NCBI GenBank assembly: GCA_020426505.1
Contig: JAGQPX010000071.1
Span: 1 to 64,000 of the forward strand
Direction: 5' to 3'
Source: Planctomycetaceae bacterium
GTDB taxonomy: Bacteria > Planctomycetota > Planctomycetia > Planctomycetales > Planctomycetaceae
DNA length: 64,000 bases
Under the pieces are notes generated by a model. The model had not been told where the DNA came from and made no database searches. It saw only the letters and a program-made list of their open reading frames with translations. Within the stretch, counting starts at the first letter, position 1, and each line of letters opens with the position of its first letter. This document shows positions 28,101 through 37,584 of the stretch, piece after piece. Both the position numbers and the translations under genes were made by a program.

Positions 28101-28247
28101 AACAGCAGGCCGCAGGGGTGAAACTCTGACGCTCAGGCAGCGACGAGCTAAACTCCTTTCGGCGGCCTTCTAGAGACAGGCAGTGTCAATTCGACTTCAG
28201 GCCTTGACTTCCTATGGCAGTCAAACAGCCCCAAGAGTGCATCACTC

Positions 28248-29462
28248 ATGAATAACGTTGTCCGCATGGCGATCGTCGATCCCAACGACGCCACACGAGG
28301 ATCTTTGAAGAACATGCTACTCGGTATCGACGCCGTCTGGCTCGAAGCCGAGTGTTCACGGTATGAGTTCTTCAGCGATGTCCTTGAACAGACCAAGCCC
28401 GACCTGGCACTCGTCGCCGTTGATGCGGATCCCGAGAAAGCGTTGCTGCTTTTGGCGGAGGTCAGTCAGGATCTGCCGTCATGTGCCTTGCTCGTCGTCA
28501 GCGGCTCTCAGGAAGGAAGTTTGATTCTGAAGGCCATGCGCAACGGAGCGCGTGAGTTTCTGAACTACCCCCTCCAGCTTGAAGACTTCATGGCGGCCCT
28601 GGACCGCATCCAACAGACGCTCAACAAGTCTGGTGGACCGGGGAAGAAGAAAGATCGTCAGGTCATCACCATCGCCGGGGCCAGTGGCGGCGTCGGCTGC
28701 ACCGCGCTCGCCATCAATCTGGCCTGCGTCCTCGCTCAAAACAAACAAAACAGTGTTGCGGTCATGGACCTCGACCTCTCGCTGGGGGATGCGGATGTCT
28801 GGCTCGACATTATTCCCGATTACACCATCCTCGACGTCGCCGAGAACATTACCCGGCTCGACTACTCGCTGCTCAAGCGATCACTCACCATGCACGAATG
28901 CGGAGCGTTTCTTCTCCCACGCCCCGTGCAGATGATCGAAGACAATCTGATCTCGCCCGACTCACTCAAACGTGTTGTGACTTTGCTGAAAGCGACGTTC
29001 ACCCATCTCGTGATCGACATCAGCAAGTCGTACACGCCGCTCGATATCGCGGCCATGGAACTCTCCGATCAGGTGCTGCTCGTCACACAACTCGACCTTC
29101 CCAGTCTGCGAAACGTCGTGCGACTGATTCAGTTCGTCGATGAGATGGAGGATGTCCGCGAGAAGCTTCGCATCGTGGTGAACCGCATCGGCCTCGAAGA
29201 CTCGCAGATCAGTCTCAACAAGGCGCTCGAAACAATCGGGCGGGAAGTCTTCTGGCAGGTTCCCAATGATTACGCCAATATGGTTGAGTCCCGTAACAAC
29301 GGTGTGCCGCTGATCTCCGAGGCCCCCAAAGCGAAGCTCACTCGATCGATCGAAGAGCTGGCAGAGGCCATCGACGGTTCCGTTGTCCTTCCGAGTGCAA
29401 CTGAAGAGGGAGCTGCTTCCAAGAAGAGCAAAAGCCTGTTCAGCTTCCTCGGGTCGAAGTGA
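28248..29462 (+). CDS. cpaE: Pilus assembly ATPase-like protein CpaE (TadZ)
   Basis: A 404-residue protein with an N-terminal receiver-like domain (residues 1-125, MAIVDPNDATRGSL) followed by a ParA/MinD-like domain. The deviant Walker A is GASGGVGCTALAIN: the usual lysine-threonine pair is replaced, with cysteine at the conserved lysine-adjacent position, as in other atypical TadZ proteins. Walker A' is VAVMDLDLSLGDADVWL and a later switch reads THLVIDISKSY. TadZ localises the Tad machine at the cell pole or envelope. It is the last tad gene here: no TadA, TadB or TadC follows. Confidence 0.9.
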   Translation: MNNVVRMAIVDPNDATRGSLKNMLLGIDAVWLEAECSRYEFFSDVLEQTKPDLALVAVDADPEKALLLLAEVSQDLPSCALLVVSGSQEGSLILKAMRNGAREFLNYPLQLEDFMAALDRIQQTLNKSGGPGKKKDRQVITIAGASGGVGCTALAINLACVLAQNKQNSVAVMDLDLSLGDADVWLDIIPDYTILDVAENITRLDYSLLKRSLTMHECGAFLLPRPVQMIEDNLISPDSLKRVVTLLKATFTHLVIDISKSYTPLDIAAMELSDQVLLVTQLDLPSLRNVVRLIQFVDEMEDVREKLRIVVNRIGLEDSQISLNKALETIGREVFWQVPNDYANMVESRNNGVPLISEAPKAKLTRSIEELAEAIDGSVVLPSATEEGAASKKSKSLFSFLGSK

Positions 29463-29488
29463 CTCGTGCATTGCTTGCGAATCGGCTG

Positions 29489-29980
29489 TCACTTGCCGTG
29501 TGACGCTTCCCACAGGTTCAGCGTCAGGTGCGCCTGCCCCTGATGGTGAGGCTCGTGCCAGGCGACGATTTGCAGCGCCAACCCGACAGTCCACCCGCGC
29601 TCTCGAAAGACCTCGGGAACGCCGCTGAGGTCCGCCTCGCTGAACTGCTCTGCCATCGCCAGCAGATTTGCCCGCGTGTGCTCCAGCGTCTGCCGGATCT
29701 CATCGAGTGATGGCACGTCATCATCCGGCTCGCTCCCTTTCCCGTAACGACTGAGCGTTTCCGGGGGAAGCGATGAGGCGAAGCCCGGATTCATCATCGC
29801 GAAGCGTTCCTCCGTAATCGCGATGTGCATCAACTGCCATCCGACGTGAGCTCGTCCGGTCCCCGGCTGCCAACTCAGAGCCGCCTGCGGATCGGCCATC
29901 TCCGCGATCCGCTTGACCGACTCCAGCGTTCGGTCGCGATTGAACTTCCACTGCTCCACTCGCAAATCAATGATGCTCAT
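29489..29980 (-). CDS. DinB-family protein
   Basis: A 163-residue four-helix-bundle protein of the DinB/YfiT-like family. The three metal-binding histidines are readable: one in HVGWQLMHIAITEERF and the HEPHHQGQAHLTLN block near the C-terminus. Many members are metal-dependent thiol-S-transferases; the substrate of this one is unknown. ATG at 29980 is preceded by GAGAGAG. It converges on cpaE with a 26-base gap. Confidence 0.85.
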   Translation of the reverse strand: MSIIDLRVEQWKFNRDRTLESVKRIAEMADPQAALSWQPGTGRAHVGWQLMHIAITEERFAMMNPGFASSLPPETLSRYGKGSEPDDDVPSLDEIRQTLEHTRANLLAMAEQFSEADLSGVPEVFRERGWTVGLALQIVAWHEPHHQGQAHLTLNLWEASHGK

Positions 29981-30113
29981 CGTCGCACTCTCTCTGCTGT
30001 GACAATATGGGACCCTGTCGAGATGACATCCTATTCACGCACCCACCGCTTGCAAGGGAACGCCAAGTCCCGCACAGGGCCGAATGTTTGCGTCAACAGC
30101 CATGTTACGTCCA

Positions 30114-30140
30114 CGGGAGGGCGAGGCTCCTGCCGAGCCG
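30114..30140. repeat. Short palindromic repeat (GGCGAGGCTCCTGCCGAGCC)
   Basis: An imperfect palindrome of the GGAGGGCGAGGCTCCTGCCGAGCC type lies in the 304-base gap between the divergent dinB and folC genes. Similar sequences recur in planctomycete genomes as far as I know; no second full copy was seen in this window. Confidence 0.45.
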
Positions 30141-30284
30141 CAACAACCATGAATCGTCCCGATTACCGTGCCGCTCCGCGTTTGCGTTCACGCCCCAATC
30201 CTGGTCCAACTTGTTCAGACGTCGGCCCTGCGAAAACTGCTCAGCCCACGCGACACCCCTGCGTCGTCTGATTAGAATCCATTC

Positions 30285-31691
30285 ATGTCGACATCTCCCG
30301 ACAACACACCAGAAATTGCGGAATCGCCTGCGCGGCAGCAGGTGATGGAGTTCATCAACAGCCGCATTAACTTCGAGCGAATCTCGACCGAACAATACGA
30401 CCTGCAGGACTTCAAGCTCGACCGGATGCGGGAGTTGCTCGCACGGCTCGGTGATCCGCAACGGACGATCCCCGCCGTTCATATTGCAGGCACCAAAGGC
30501 AAAGGCTCGACCGCCGCGATGACCGCTGCCATTCTGTCTGCGGGAGGGTCGCGCATCGGGCTGTTCACCTCGCCCCACTTGAACTCGATCGGCGAGCGAA
30601 TGACAATCAACGGTCAGCAGCCGACCGACGAGCAACTCCTCTCAGCGATGGAGGTTGTCAGGCCGGTCGTCGAAGAGATGGAGTCGCTCGGCCCGCCAAT
30701 GTGTCCGACCTTTTTCGAGTGCATCACCGCGATCGCCTGGGCACTCTTTCAAAGTCAGCGGGTCAATCTTGTTGTCCTCGAAGCGGGCCTTGGTGGACGC
30801 CTTGACGCCACGAACGTCTGCTCTCCCCTGGCAACTGTCATCACCAGCATCAGTCACGATCATGAACGCTTGCTGGGGGACACGCTCGTCAGCATCGCAG
30901 CTGAAAAGGCGGGCATCATCAAGCCGAAAGTCCCCGTCGTCAGCGGCGTGACTCAGCAGGAGCCACGGGACGTCATTCGCCGTGCGGCCGAAGAGCATGA
31001 TTGTCAGCTGTACGAACTCGATCAGGACATCAAGTGGTCGCCTGTCGACACCCTGTCCGACTCGGTCGCCCTGTCTCGAATTCTGAGTCCGCTGGTGATC
31101 GACGTCCGCACTCCCTGGCGAAGCCACCGCGTCCGGGTCCCCTTGCCGGGCGAACATCAGGCGAGAAATCTAGCGTTGGCGCTCACTGTCTGCGATCTGC
31201 TTTCGCAGCGCCGTGCCGCCATCCCGGCAAACTCTATCACACGACGCCTTGCCGAACTTCGCTGGCCGCTTCGCGTCGAGGTGCTCAGACGCTCTCCGCT
31301 GGTGATCGTCGATGCCGCACACAACGACGGTTCGATTGAGTCCCTCCTTCACACGCTCAAGGAAAGCAATGCCGGCAAGAGAATCCTCATCTTCGCCACG
31401 TCCAAAGACAAGAACGCCGCCGGCATGTTGACCCAGCTCGACGATCATTTCGATCAGGCGATCATCACCCAGTTCATCGGCAACCCCCGCAGCATCGCGG
31501 TCGACACGCTGGCCGATATCGCCACACAACACCTCACAATCCCGTTTGCCACCGCAGCGACCCCCGCCGACGCATGGACCCTCGCCCAGCAACACGCAGG
31601 TCCGAACGACCTCATCTGCACCACCGGCTCATTCTTCCTCGCCGCCGAAATGCGTTCGGTGGTACTCAATAAGCCACCCCTCTCCCGCTGA
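30285..31691 (+). CDS. folC: Bifunctional folylpolyglutamate synthase / dihydrofolate synthase
   Basis: A 468-residue Mur-ligase-family enzyme adding glutamate to dihydropteroate or folates with ATP. The P-loop is HIAGTKGKGSTAAM, followed by LFTSPHLNSIGERM, the Omega-loop region LGGRLDATN and ITSISHDHERLLGDT, and the C-terminal VIVDAAHNDGSIESL. All core FolC blocks are present at normal spacing. The last codons and the stop lie inside a palindromic element (31680-31698), so the C-terminal few residues (KPPLSR) are probably repeat-derived. Confidence 0.95.
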   Translation: MSTSPDNTPEIAESPARQQVMEFINSRINFERISTEQYDLQDFKLDRMRELLARLGDPQRTIPAVHIAGTKGKGSTAAMTAAILSAGGSRIGLFTSPHLNSIGERMTINGQQPTDEQLLSAMEVVRPVVEEMESLGPPMCPTFFECITAIAWALFQSQRVNLVVLEAGLGGRLDATNVCSPLATVITSISHDHERLLGDTLVSIAAEKAGIIKPKVPVVSGVTQQEPRDVIRRAAEEHDCQLYELDQDIKWSPVDTLSDSVALSRILSPLVIDVRTPWRSHRVRVPLPGEHQARNLALALTVCDLLSQRRAAIPANSITRRLAELRWPLRVEVLRRSPLVIVDAAHNDGSIESLLHTLKESNAGKRILIFATSKDKNAAGMLTQLDDHFDQAIITQFIGNPRSIAVDTLADIATQHLTIPFATAATPADAWTLAQQHAGPNDLICTTGSFFLAAEMRSVVLNKPPLSR

Positions 31692-31698
31692 GGGAGAG
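31680..31698. repeat. Palindrome spanning the folC stop codon
   Basis: CTCTCCC (31680-31686) pairs with GGGAGAG (31692-31698) around a GCTGA loop that contains the folC stop. The repeat seems to continue to about 31745 (TCAGGGTGAGGGGGC). It could serve as a terminator between the convergent folC and ternary-system genes. Confidence 0.6.
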
Positions 31699-31780
31699 AA
31701 ACAGATTCTGAGCGTCGGCGATGAATCAGGGTGAGGGGGCATTGCAACGAGAGGAACCAATCGGCAACCGTCCATTCCCC

Positions 31781-34663
31781 CTACCCACCCCGCAAGTCCG
31801 GCAACGCCAGCACATCGATCACACCCGACTTGCGACACACCGCCACGTGCCTGGTCCCCGGGAACTGACACGCCCCCAGCGCATCAGGAATCGCATACGA
31901 CGACTCTGCCAGCAACTTCAGCTCCTCATTCTCCGTCGAGTAGATCGACATCCCCGCATCCCCCAACACGACGAGCCGCCCGTCACGCATGAAGGTGGCG
32001 GCTGCGGAATCATGGTCGAAGTGAAAGGTTTCAGTGGGCCCTTGCTCCAGCAATCGCCATGTCATCAACCCCTCACCCCTCCCTAAAACGACCACACGTT
32101 TCAGAGAGTGAGGAAATGCAGGAACGATTTCAGTGATTCGACTCTGCATTTCATCGATGATCTCGGAGTGCTCCTTGGTCAGCACAAACAGAGATCGATT
32201 GACGCCGACAACGACTCCATCGTCGCGTGCATGAATCGGCAACGGACCGTAAGGATGCTGGATGTCGGCACCTGGATCTTCCACTGGTGGCAGCGACACG
32301 GTCCGCAATGGTGTTCCGTCATGCGTGAATCCTTGTAATTTGGTAGGCGGATAGTTTGTGCACCAGATTTGATCGGTGGGGGATGTACAGAGTCCCGTCA
32401 AGTACGCTCCCACGCATGCCGGCGTTTGGGCCACTGCTGCCTGAACGGACCTTTCCTGGGGAAGGAGCGATTGAGGTTCAAGTGGTGAGCCATCGACCAA
32501 ACCAATATGAATGTTCCCTCGACCATCAACCGCCAAGAGGATCGGTAACTGAGTCCATGAGTCCATTCGCCAGAAGACGCGCGTTGACGGTCTCCCCGTT
32601 GGCGACCAATCTTTCCTGTAGAGAAGCAGCCGATTCTTGTGATAACCGGCTACGTAAGCCGCCCGTTGTGTCAGTCGACAAACCTGCAAGTCACCTCCCT
32701 CAAGATGCAGACTGTTCACCTTCTCAGGAATGAAGCTGACCACACCACGTGACCCACTCTGCACCGGCAGAGGCTTTCGTATCCGTGCCAGCTTGTTAGC
32801 GTGCTCGTACCGATGGCAGTCGCGGTCGAGGAGTCTGTCGTCCGGGGCGAGTCGACGCAGGGCATCCAGGAGTGGCTTCGAGTGAACTCGTCGACGTTTG
32901 AGGACGCGTGACGTTGTCACCCGGGCGATATCCGCTGCGAAGGTCTGCACGTTGTCGTCCGGGTAGCCGACGGCTGCCTCGACGAGTCCGTCGACCAGCA
33001 TCGACATGCGATCATCTCGCAGTGTCTGTCTGCTCAGGGATGTCACACGCTGATGGGCTGCCTCATGTCGTCCCAGTCGGCCGAGCATGCGGAACGATTC
33101 ATCCAGACAGGCGCGTGCCTGCCCCGAGCGGGGCCAGCCCGCATCGAGTGACACAAGGGCCGCATCGACGTCTTCCAGCTTCTGCTCCTGCAGCTTGGCC
33201 GCAGCCAGATAGTCATCCTTTGCGATGAACTTCTCGACCGCCCGCTGATAGGCCTGCTCTGCTTCATCCGGTTGCTCCAGACGCACGTAGAGGTCGCCGA
33301 TCTTCTCGAACTCTTCCAACTCCTCGTACAGCTTGACCGCCTCGTCGAACATGCCGCCGTTCTCCAGACAGCGGACCGCGTCCCAGGGGCGGTTCAGTTT
33401 CTCCTTGTAGACGACAGCTGCCTCACGATACTGCTTGCCTTTCTCCAGCACGGCTGCCGCGGAGGGGAGATCGTTGAGCAGCGTGGCATAGATGTAAGCC
33501 GCACGGCGATAACGACCCAGGCGAATCTCACGCTCCGCCAGCTCTCGATAGCGGTTGATCAGACGTTGCTGCCGGTCGTAATCGATGTCCCAGATGTCGG
33601 ACGGTCCGCCGCCTCCCATGCCACCCAGACTGAAGTCCACCAGTCGTGACAGCAGCGAGAAGCCGGGGATCGCCAACCCACGAAACATCCCGCCGAACTG
33701 GCCACCGAACGGGATCGCGAACTTCAGCCCCTCATCCGGATTGGAGTGCAGCATATCGAGCAGCTTGTCAATCTGCCGATTGCGGGCACTCAACAAGTCC
33801 GCCGTCTTCTTGAGCATCCGCGCTGCCCACCCGTCACCGATTCCGCCCGACGCCTGTGCTCCCGTCTGCCCTCCGCTCGCCGCGTGTCCCGCTTTGCCCT
33901 TCGGCATCATCGACGCCAGCTTGCTCGCAGCCATGGCGAAAGGCAGCATGGCCGCACCGACTGCCGCCCGCATTCCCTGACCGACCTTCTCCATCGGTCC
34001 GCTGAGGAGTTGACCCATCTTGTCTGCCTGCGTGCCGATCGTCCCTTTCCCCGTGCCGAGCACTTCGTCCGCAGAAGGCAACTCCGGCCCGGAGACCGAC
34101 CACAGCCGCGTGTTGACTGTTACCCCCGGCTCGGCTCGTGACCAGTCGTCATCACTGATGGTCGGCGGCTCAATCAGGTCACTCACCCGCCGCACATCGT
34201 CCGCCTCAAAGCCAATGAGTCCCACAACCGGATGCCACACATACGCTGCCATGTCACCGCTGAGCAGATCGGCCCACTCTTTGTCCGCCACCGGCGGGGA
34301 GAACGCTGCCTCGACGGGGACATACAGCTTCTCGCCAACGAGACCGTAGGGCTGAGAGCGAACGGGGGAAGGTTGAGGGTTGAGAGTTGAGAGTTGAGGG
34401 TTACGTGAAAGTGCAGTCTCCTCTGTACTCTTCACTCTCAACTCTCGGCTCTCAACTCTCCGTCGAAGCACCACCAGCACTCCCAAAGGCGTCAGGTCGT
34501 TCGCTGAACGCGGCACCACGAGAAGCTGCGCATCCACGAGCGACACGCCCCACACAGCCATGGCCTCCAGCCAGGCGGTCGAGTCGGACCCCTCCACAAA
34601 CCGCGCGCACTCCACCCTCTGTTGCTCATGCGAGTAACGGAGTTGAATCGGTCGTGGGTTCAT
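31781..34663 (-). CDS. Large bpX6-like / helical-repeat / beta-propeller-like protein of a MoxR-vWA ternary system
   Basis: A 960-residue protein, last of the five-gene MoxR cluster. Residues about 1-165 form an N-terminal domain (LRYSHEQQRVECARFVEG) that I relate, by position and context, to the bpX6 domain. Residues about 205-345 are Gly/Ala/Met-rich with amphipathic stretches. About 350-560 is a TPR-like solenoid (RYRELAEREIRLGRYRRAAYI; DAVRCLENGGMFDEAVKLYEE). The rest to the C-terminus has repeated four-strand-like blocks as in a beta-propeller (LAVDGRGNIHIGLVDG). Residues about 68-98 come from a repeat inserted in frame. No signal peptide, so it should be cytoplasmic. Confidence 0.75.
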   Translation of the reverse strand: MNPRPIQLRYSHEQQRVECARFVEGSDSTAWLEAMAVWGVSLVDAQLLVVPRSANDLTPLGVLVVLRRRVESRELRVKSTEETALSRNPQLSTLNPQPSPVRSQPYGLVGEKLYVPVEAAFSPPVADKEWADLLSGDMAAYVWHPVVGLIGFEADDVRRVSDLIEPPTISDDDWSRAEPGVTVNTRLWSVSGPELPSADEVLGTGKGTIGTQADKMGQLLSGPMEKVGQGMRAAVGAAMLPFAMAASKLASMMPKGKAGHAASGGQTGAQASGGIGDGWAARMLKKTADLLSARNRQIDKLLDMLHSNPDEGLKFAIPFGGQFGGMFRGLAIPGFSLLSRLVDFSLGGMGGGGPSDIWDIDYDRQQRLINRYRELAEREIRLGRYRRAAYIYATLLNDLPSAAAVLEKGKQYREAAVVYKEKLNRPWDAVRCLENGGMFDEAVKLYEELEEFEKIGDLYVRLEQPDEAEQAYQRAVEKFIAKDDYLAAAKLQEQKLEDVDAALVSLDAGWPRSGQARACLDESFRMLGRLGRHEAAHQRVTSLSRQTLRDDRMSMLVDGLVEAAVGYPDDNVQTFAADIARVTTSRVLKRRRVHSKPLLDALRRLAPDDRLLDRDCHRYEHANKLARIRKPLPVQSGSRGVVSFIPEKVNSLHLEGGDLQVCRLTQRAAYVAGYHKNRLLLYRKDWSPTGRPSTRVFWRMDSWTQLPILLAVDGRGNIHIGLVDGSPLEPQSLLPQERSVQAAVAQTPACVGAYLTGLCTSPTDQIWCTNYPPTKLQGFTHDGTPLRTVSLPPVEDPGADIQHPYGPLPIHARDDGVVVGVNRSLFVLTKEHSEIIDEMQSRITEIVPAFPHSLKRVVVLGRGEGLMTWRLLEQGPTETFHFDHDSAAATFMRDGRLVVLGDAGMSIYSTENEELKLLAESSYAIPDALGACQFPGTRHVAVCRKSGVIDVLALPDLRGG
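34371..34460. repeat. Inverted repeat inside a coding region
   Basis: A run of GGTTGAGAGTTGAG units (34371-34400) faces the complementary CTCTCAACTCTCGGCTCTCA run (34433-34460) around a 32-base spacer. It lies in frame within the 960-residue protein and encodes residues about 68-98 (VESRELRVKSTEETALSR and following). The low-complexity character contrasts with the protein on either side. Confidence 0.8.
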
Positions 34664-34687
34664 GAAAGAGAATGATGCTCAAAGAAA

Positions 34688-34790
34688 GTAGCCATCACGC
34701 TCTGCGTGATGAGCGGTCGATGGTGAACACATGCGAGTCCGTCGGAAGTCCTCAGGCATTCCTGACATCACGCGGAGCGTGATGACTACT
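34688..34790. repeat. Palindromic repeat between the two large ternary-system genes
   Basis: The 25-base arm at 34688-34712 and the arm at 34766-34790 are reverse complements with two mismatches, and each contains ATCACGC/GCGTGAT pairs. The right arm resembles part B of the repeats at 20.7 and 61.4 kb. It fills most of the 143-base gap between the two propeller-like genes. Confidence 0.8.
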
Positions 34791-34806
34791 CTGTGGGCGT
34801 CGGCCA

Positions 34807-37584
34807 TCACTGAATCCTTTCGACGAACGGCGTGAACACGGTCTTGATGATGTCTTTCAGGTCATTGGGTTGTCGGTCGCCGAGGTAGTACGGCGAGCCC
34901 CACATGCGTCCGTCTGACACCCAGACGGCCACTTCAGGTTCGGTTAGCACGAGTGTCGCCTCCGGGATCGATCGGTCGCTGCTCTTGAGGTGCAGCAGTC
35001 CGCGTGAGTCGAGGATGACGCGGCTGCCATCTTCCCACACCGCCTGATGTAACCGAAACCCCACCTCACTCGGTGCCCGCATCTGGTCCAGCGATCGCAC
35101 ATGCCGCACACGATCGACGTCAGCCCCGGTTAGCATCACGAGCTTGAGTTGGTCCTTCATCGAGTGATACACGGCCAGCGGCCGCAGATCGACCTTCCAC
35201 TTCGTCCCGCGTCGACTCTCCAGCACAATGTTCCATGCATTCAGAAACCCGACCCGCAGGAACCGCGTACGAATCGGCCGCAGTGGCGGACGCACTAACT
35301 CGCGAGGAACATCCGGTTCCAAAGGTGCGTACATCGGATGTGATTCACGAGTTTCTAAATCAAGCACTTGACCACTTCCCGGCATTGGTATTCGGTGGAC
35401 ACCGCTTCTCAACTCACCCAATCGGACACGCTGACCACTTCGGCCGACATCAACATGATCGAAACAAGTGTTCTTAATCTCAGGAGACCACACTGTCTCA
35501 TCATGTGTGAAATAGAATCGGCCGTCCTTCGTCAGCACGACCGGACCGTTCGCCGCGATGCTGTCGAACACCGTCATCACCTGATCGGGTTTGATCCCCC
35601 CCAACGGCACCTCCTCCAGATGAGCCGTGAGCCCCTCGTATGAGAGTGCGTGCCAACTACCAGATGACTGAAAAAACCGTCCATCACGCAGAGTGAGATG
35701 CCGGGGTATCGCCAGACTCTTGAGGTGTGAACCATCACTGAGCGAGTGCACGTCGACAATGCCCTGTCGAATCACGAACAGCACCCCACCATGCTCGACG
35801 ACCCGTTGGAAGTGTGGATGCTGCAGGTCGATCCTCTTGACGTCCAACATCTCTCGGTAAAATTCGGTCTCAATCAGAAACATATGTCCGGTGTGTTGCT
35901 TCCCGATGACGGCTCGCACATACCCGCTGCTCGGAACCAAGTCCCACCAGAGAAGGTCCCCCTTGGGGGCTGTGTCGGTGAGTTGTCGCCCTCCGCGTTC
36001 GGGTTCATCCCAGAGGATCAGGCGGCGGTCGTGGGTGAGGACGAGTGTGCCGTGATCGGGGACGTGCCACGTGGCTTCCGGGCGTTCGGGGTGTGACAGC
36101 CGGAGGGGGAAGGGCTCCACACGGAAGATAGCCGGGTACTCGATGCTGCGGCCCGGGTCGATCAACGGCGTGACCGGACGTCGCGGCGGCTCCAGCAGCT
36201 TGTCGACATCCAGGACCGCCTGCTTGAGCGGTTTGTCGCCTCGTGGTGAGTGCAGGCTGAGCTCGAATCGACCGTCGCGTGAGACGCCGGCGAGATAGGT
36301 TGCGTTCAGGTCCGACTCGTGCAGCAAGCGACGAAACTCGGCATCCGCGAGCACATCGTTTCCCGTGATCAGCACGACATCGGCCGTCGCCGCATCGAAG
36401 GACTCCGCAAATTGATCAAGTGCATCGCCCGGATGAGCCTCGGTTTGCAGTGACTCCAGATGTGCGATCAATCCCTCCCGCGTCCGCAGCTCGACCGGGA
36501 CGACATCGTCCGCTTCGGCGCGGAAGGCGAACGTTTCGGTGTGTGCATCAGTCGTCGCGGCGAGTGAGAGAGCGACAGCCGTCTGATAGACGCGCGGTAC
36601 GCCCCACATCCGCAGACCATTGTCGAGCAGCAGCACCCGCTGACGCGGCGGTTCAGCAGGCGGTGTCTCACGCCTGAGGTACAACGCCTCATTGAGCGCG
36701 ACTCGTGTCATCAGCGTCTGATCGTCGTACGCCAACTCGCTAATCAGCAACCGGTCGAGCGGTCCCCGGTTGGTGATGTCCGACACGCCCCCCATCGGCA
36801 GGTCGTCATGGTCGACGATCGCACGAGGAAGTGAGACAACGGCCATCAGGTTCCGCGCCAGCCGGACCAGTCCCCCCAACTCTGGATCATCCTTGAGTTC
36901 CTCCATCAACTCCCGCACCGTCGAAAGAGGCTCGAATGGCTCGGGCTCGTCTTCTTCGATTGGCAAAGGCGTTTGTGCCGGCATCGAGTCCAACCCGGTC
37001 CGCAGTCGCAACGCCAGCGACTCCGCATCGACCCGACCGAGCCCATCTGCCATCGCACGCAAGGCGACCATGAGCGTGGTGCCAGACCACTTCCGAATTG
37101 TCACGTCAGCATCGTTGTGAAAGGCCAGACCCTCGTTCCACGCAGACACCACCGCTTCACTCGAGATCGCCTCGAGTCCTTGGGGGAAATGCTCGAAAAC
37201 GATGGATGCCAACTCAGCCTTGGCTGCTGTCGTTTCCCGAAGGGGACCGGGCAACTCGTTCATCTGATGCAGCCGATTGACCACCTCCTCGGACCAGATA
37301 TTGATCATCGGTGTCGGAAATGACACGAGTCTCTTCAAGAGCCTTGCGACGTCTCGATCACCCTCTCGCCAGTTGTTCCGGCAAGCCGCGACCAACAACA
37401 GAATCAATTCAAAGGATGGCAAGCGATCGGATCGCAACCGATTCAGAATCTCGACGATCTCCTCCGGGAACGCAATCGTCGTCCCGTCCAGCCATTCAGC
37501 TGCCTTCATTCCCTCCGACCAACGCCAGAACGAATCCTCACTCGGCGTGAGATAAGCGATGGGTGACAACTTGGTGTCAGACAT
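34807..37584 (-). CDS. Degenerate vWA plus beta-propeller-like protein of a MoxR ternary system
   Basis: A 925-residue protein. Residues about 1-300 are mostly helical. A von Willebrand A-like domain follows at about 312-455, opening RVLLLDNGLRMWGVPRVYQT. The first MIDAS motif (DxSxS) is reduced to DNGLR, so metal binding is doubtful, while VVLITGND may supply the late aspartate. Residues about 480-915 contain repeated short beta-sheet blocks (GTLVLTHDRRLILWDEP; GPVVLTKDGRFYF) typical of a propeller. ATG 37584 follows GGGAGG and overlaps the previous gene by eight bases, indicating coupling. It is probably the adaptor acted on by the MoxR ATPase. Confidence 0.75.
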   Translation of the reverse strand: MSDTKLSPIAYLTPSEDSFWRWSEGMKAAEWLDGTTIAFPEEIVEILNRLRSDRLPSFELILLLVAACRNNWREGDRDVARLLKRLVSFPTPMINIWSEEVVNRLHQMNELPGPLRETTAAKAELASIVFEHFPQGLEAISSEAVVSAWNEGLAFHNDADVTIRKWSGTTLMVALRAMADGLGRVDAESLALRLRTGLDSMPAQTPLPIEEDEPEPFEPLSTVRELMEELKDDPELGGLVRLARNLMAVVSLPRAIVDHDDLPMGGVSDITNRGPLDRLLISELAYDDQTLMTRVALNEALYLRRETPPAEPPRQRVLLLDNGLRMWGVPRVYQTAVALSLAATTDAHTETFAFRAEADDVVPVELRTREGLIAHLESLQTEAHPGDALDQFAESFDAATADVVLITGNDVLADAEFRRLLHESDLNATYLAGVSRDGRFELSLHSPRGDKPLKQAVLDVDKLLEPPRRPVTPLIDPGRSIEYPAIFRVEPFPLRLSHPERPEATWHVPDHGTLVLTHDRRLILWDEPERGGRQLTDTAPKGDLLWWDLVPSSGYVRAVIGKQHTGHMFLIETEFYREMLDVKRIDLQHPHFQRVVEHGGVLFVIRQGIVDVHSLSDGSHLKSLAIPRHLTLRDGRFFQSSGSWHALSYEGLTAHLEEVPLGGIKPDQVMTVFDSIAANGPVVLTKDGRFYFTHDETVWSPEIKNTCFDHVDVGRSGQRVRLGELRSGVHRIPMPGSGQVLDLETRESHPMYAPLEPDVPRELVRPPLRPIRTRFLRVGFLNAWNIVLESRRGTKWKVDLRPLAVYHSMKDQLKLVMLTGADVDRVRHVRSLDQMRAPSEVGFRLHQAVWEDGSRVILDSRGLLHLKSSDRSIPEATLVLTEPEVAVWVSDGRMWGSPYYLGDRQPNDLKDIIKTVFTPFVERIQ

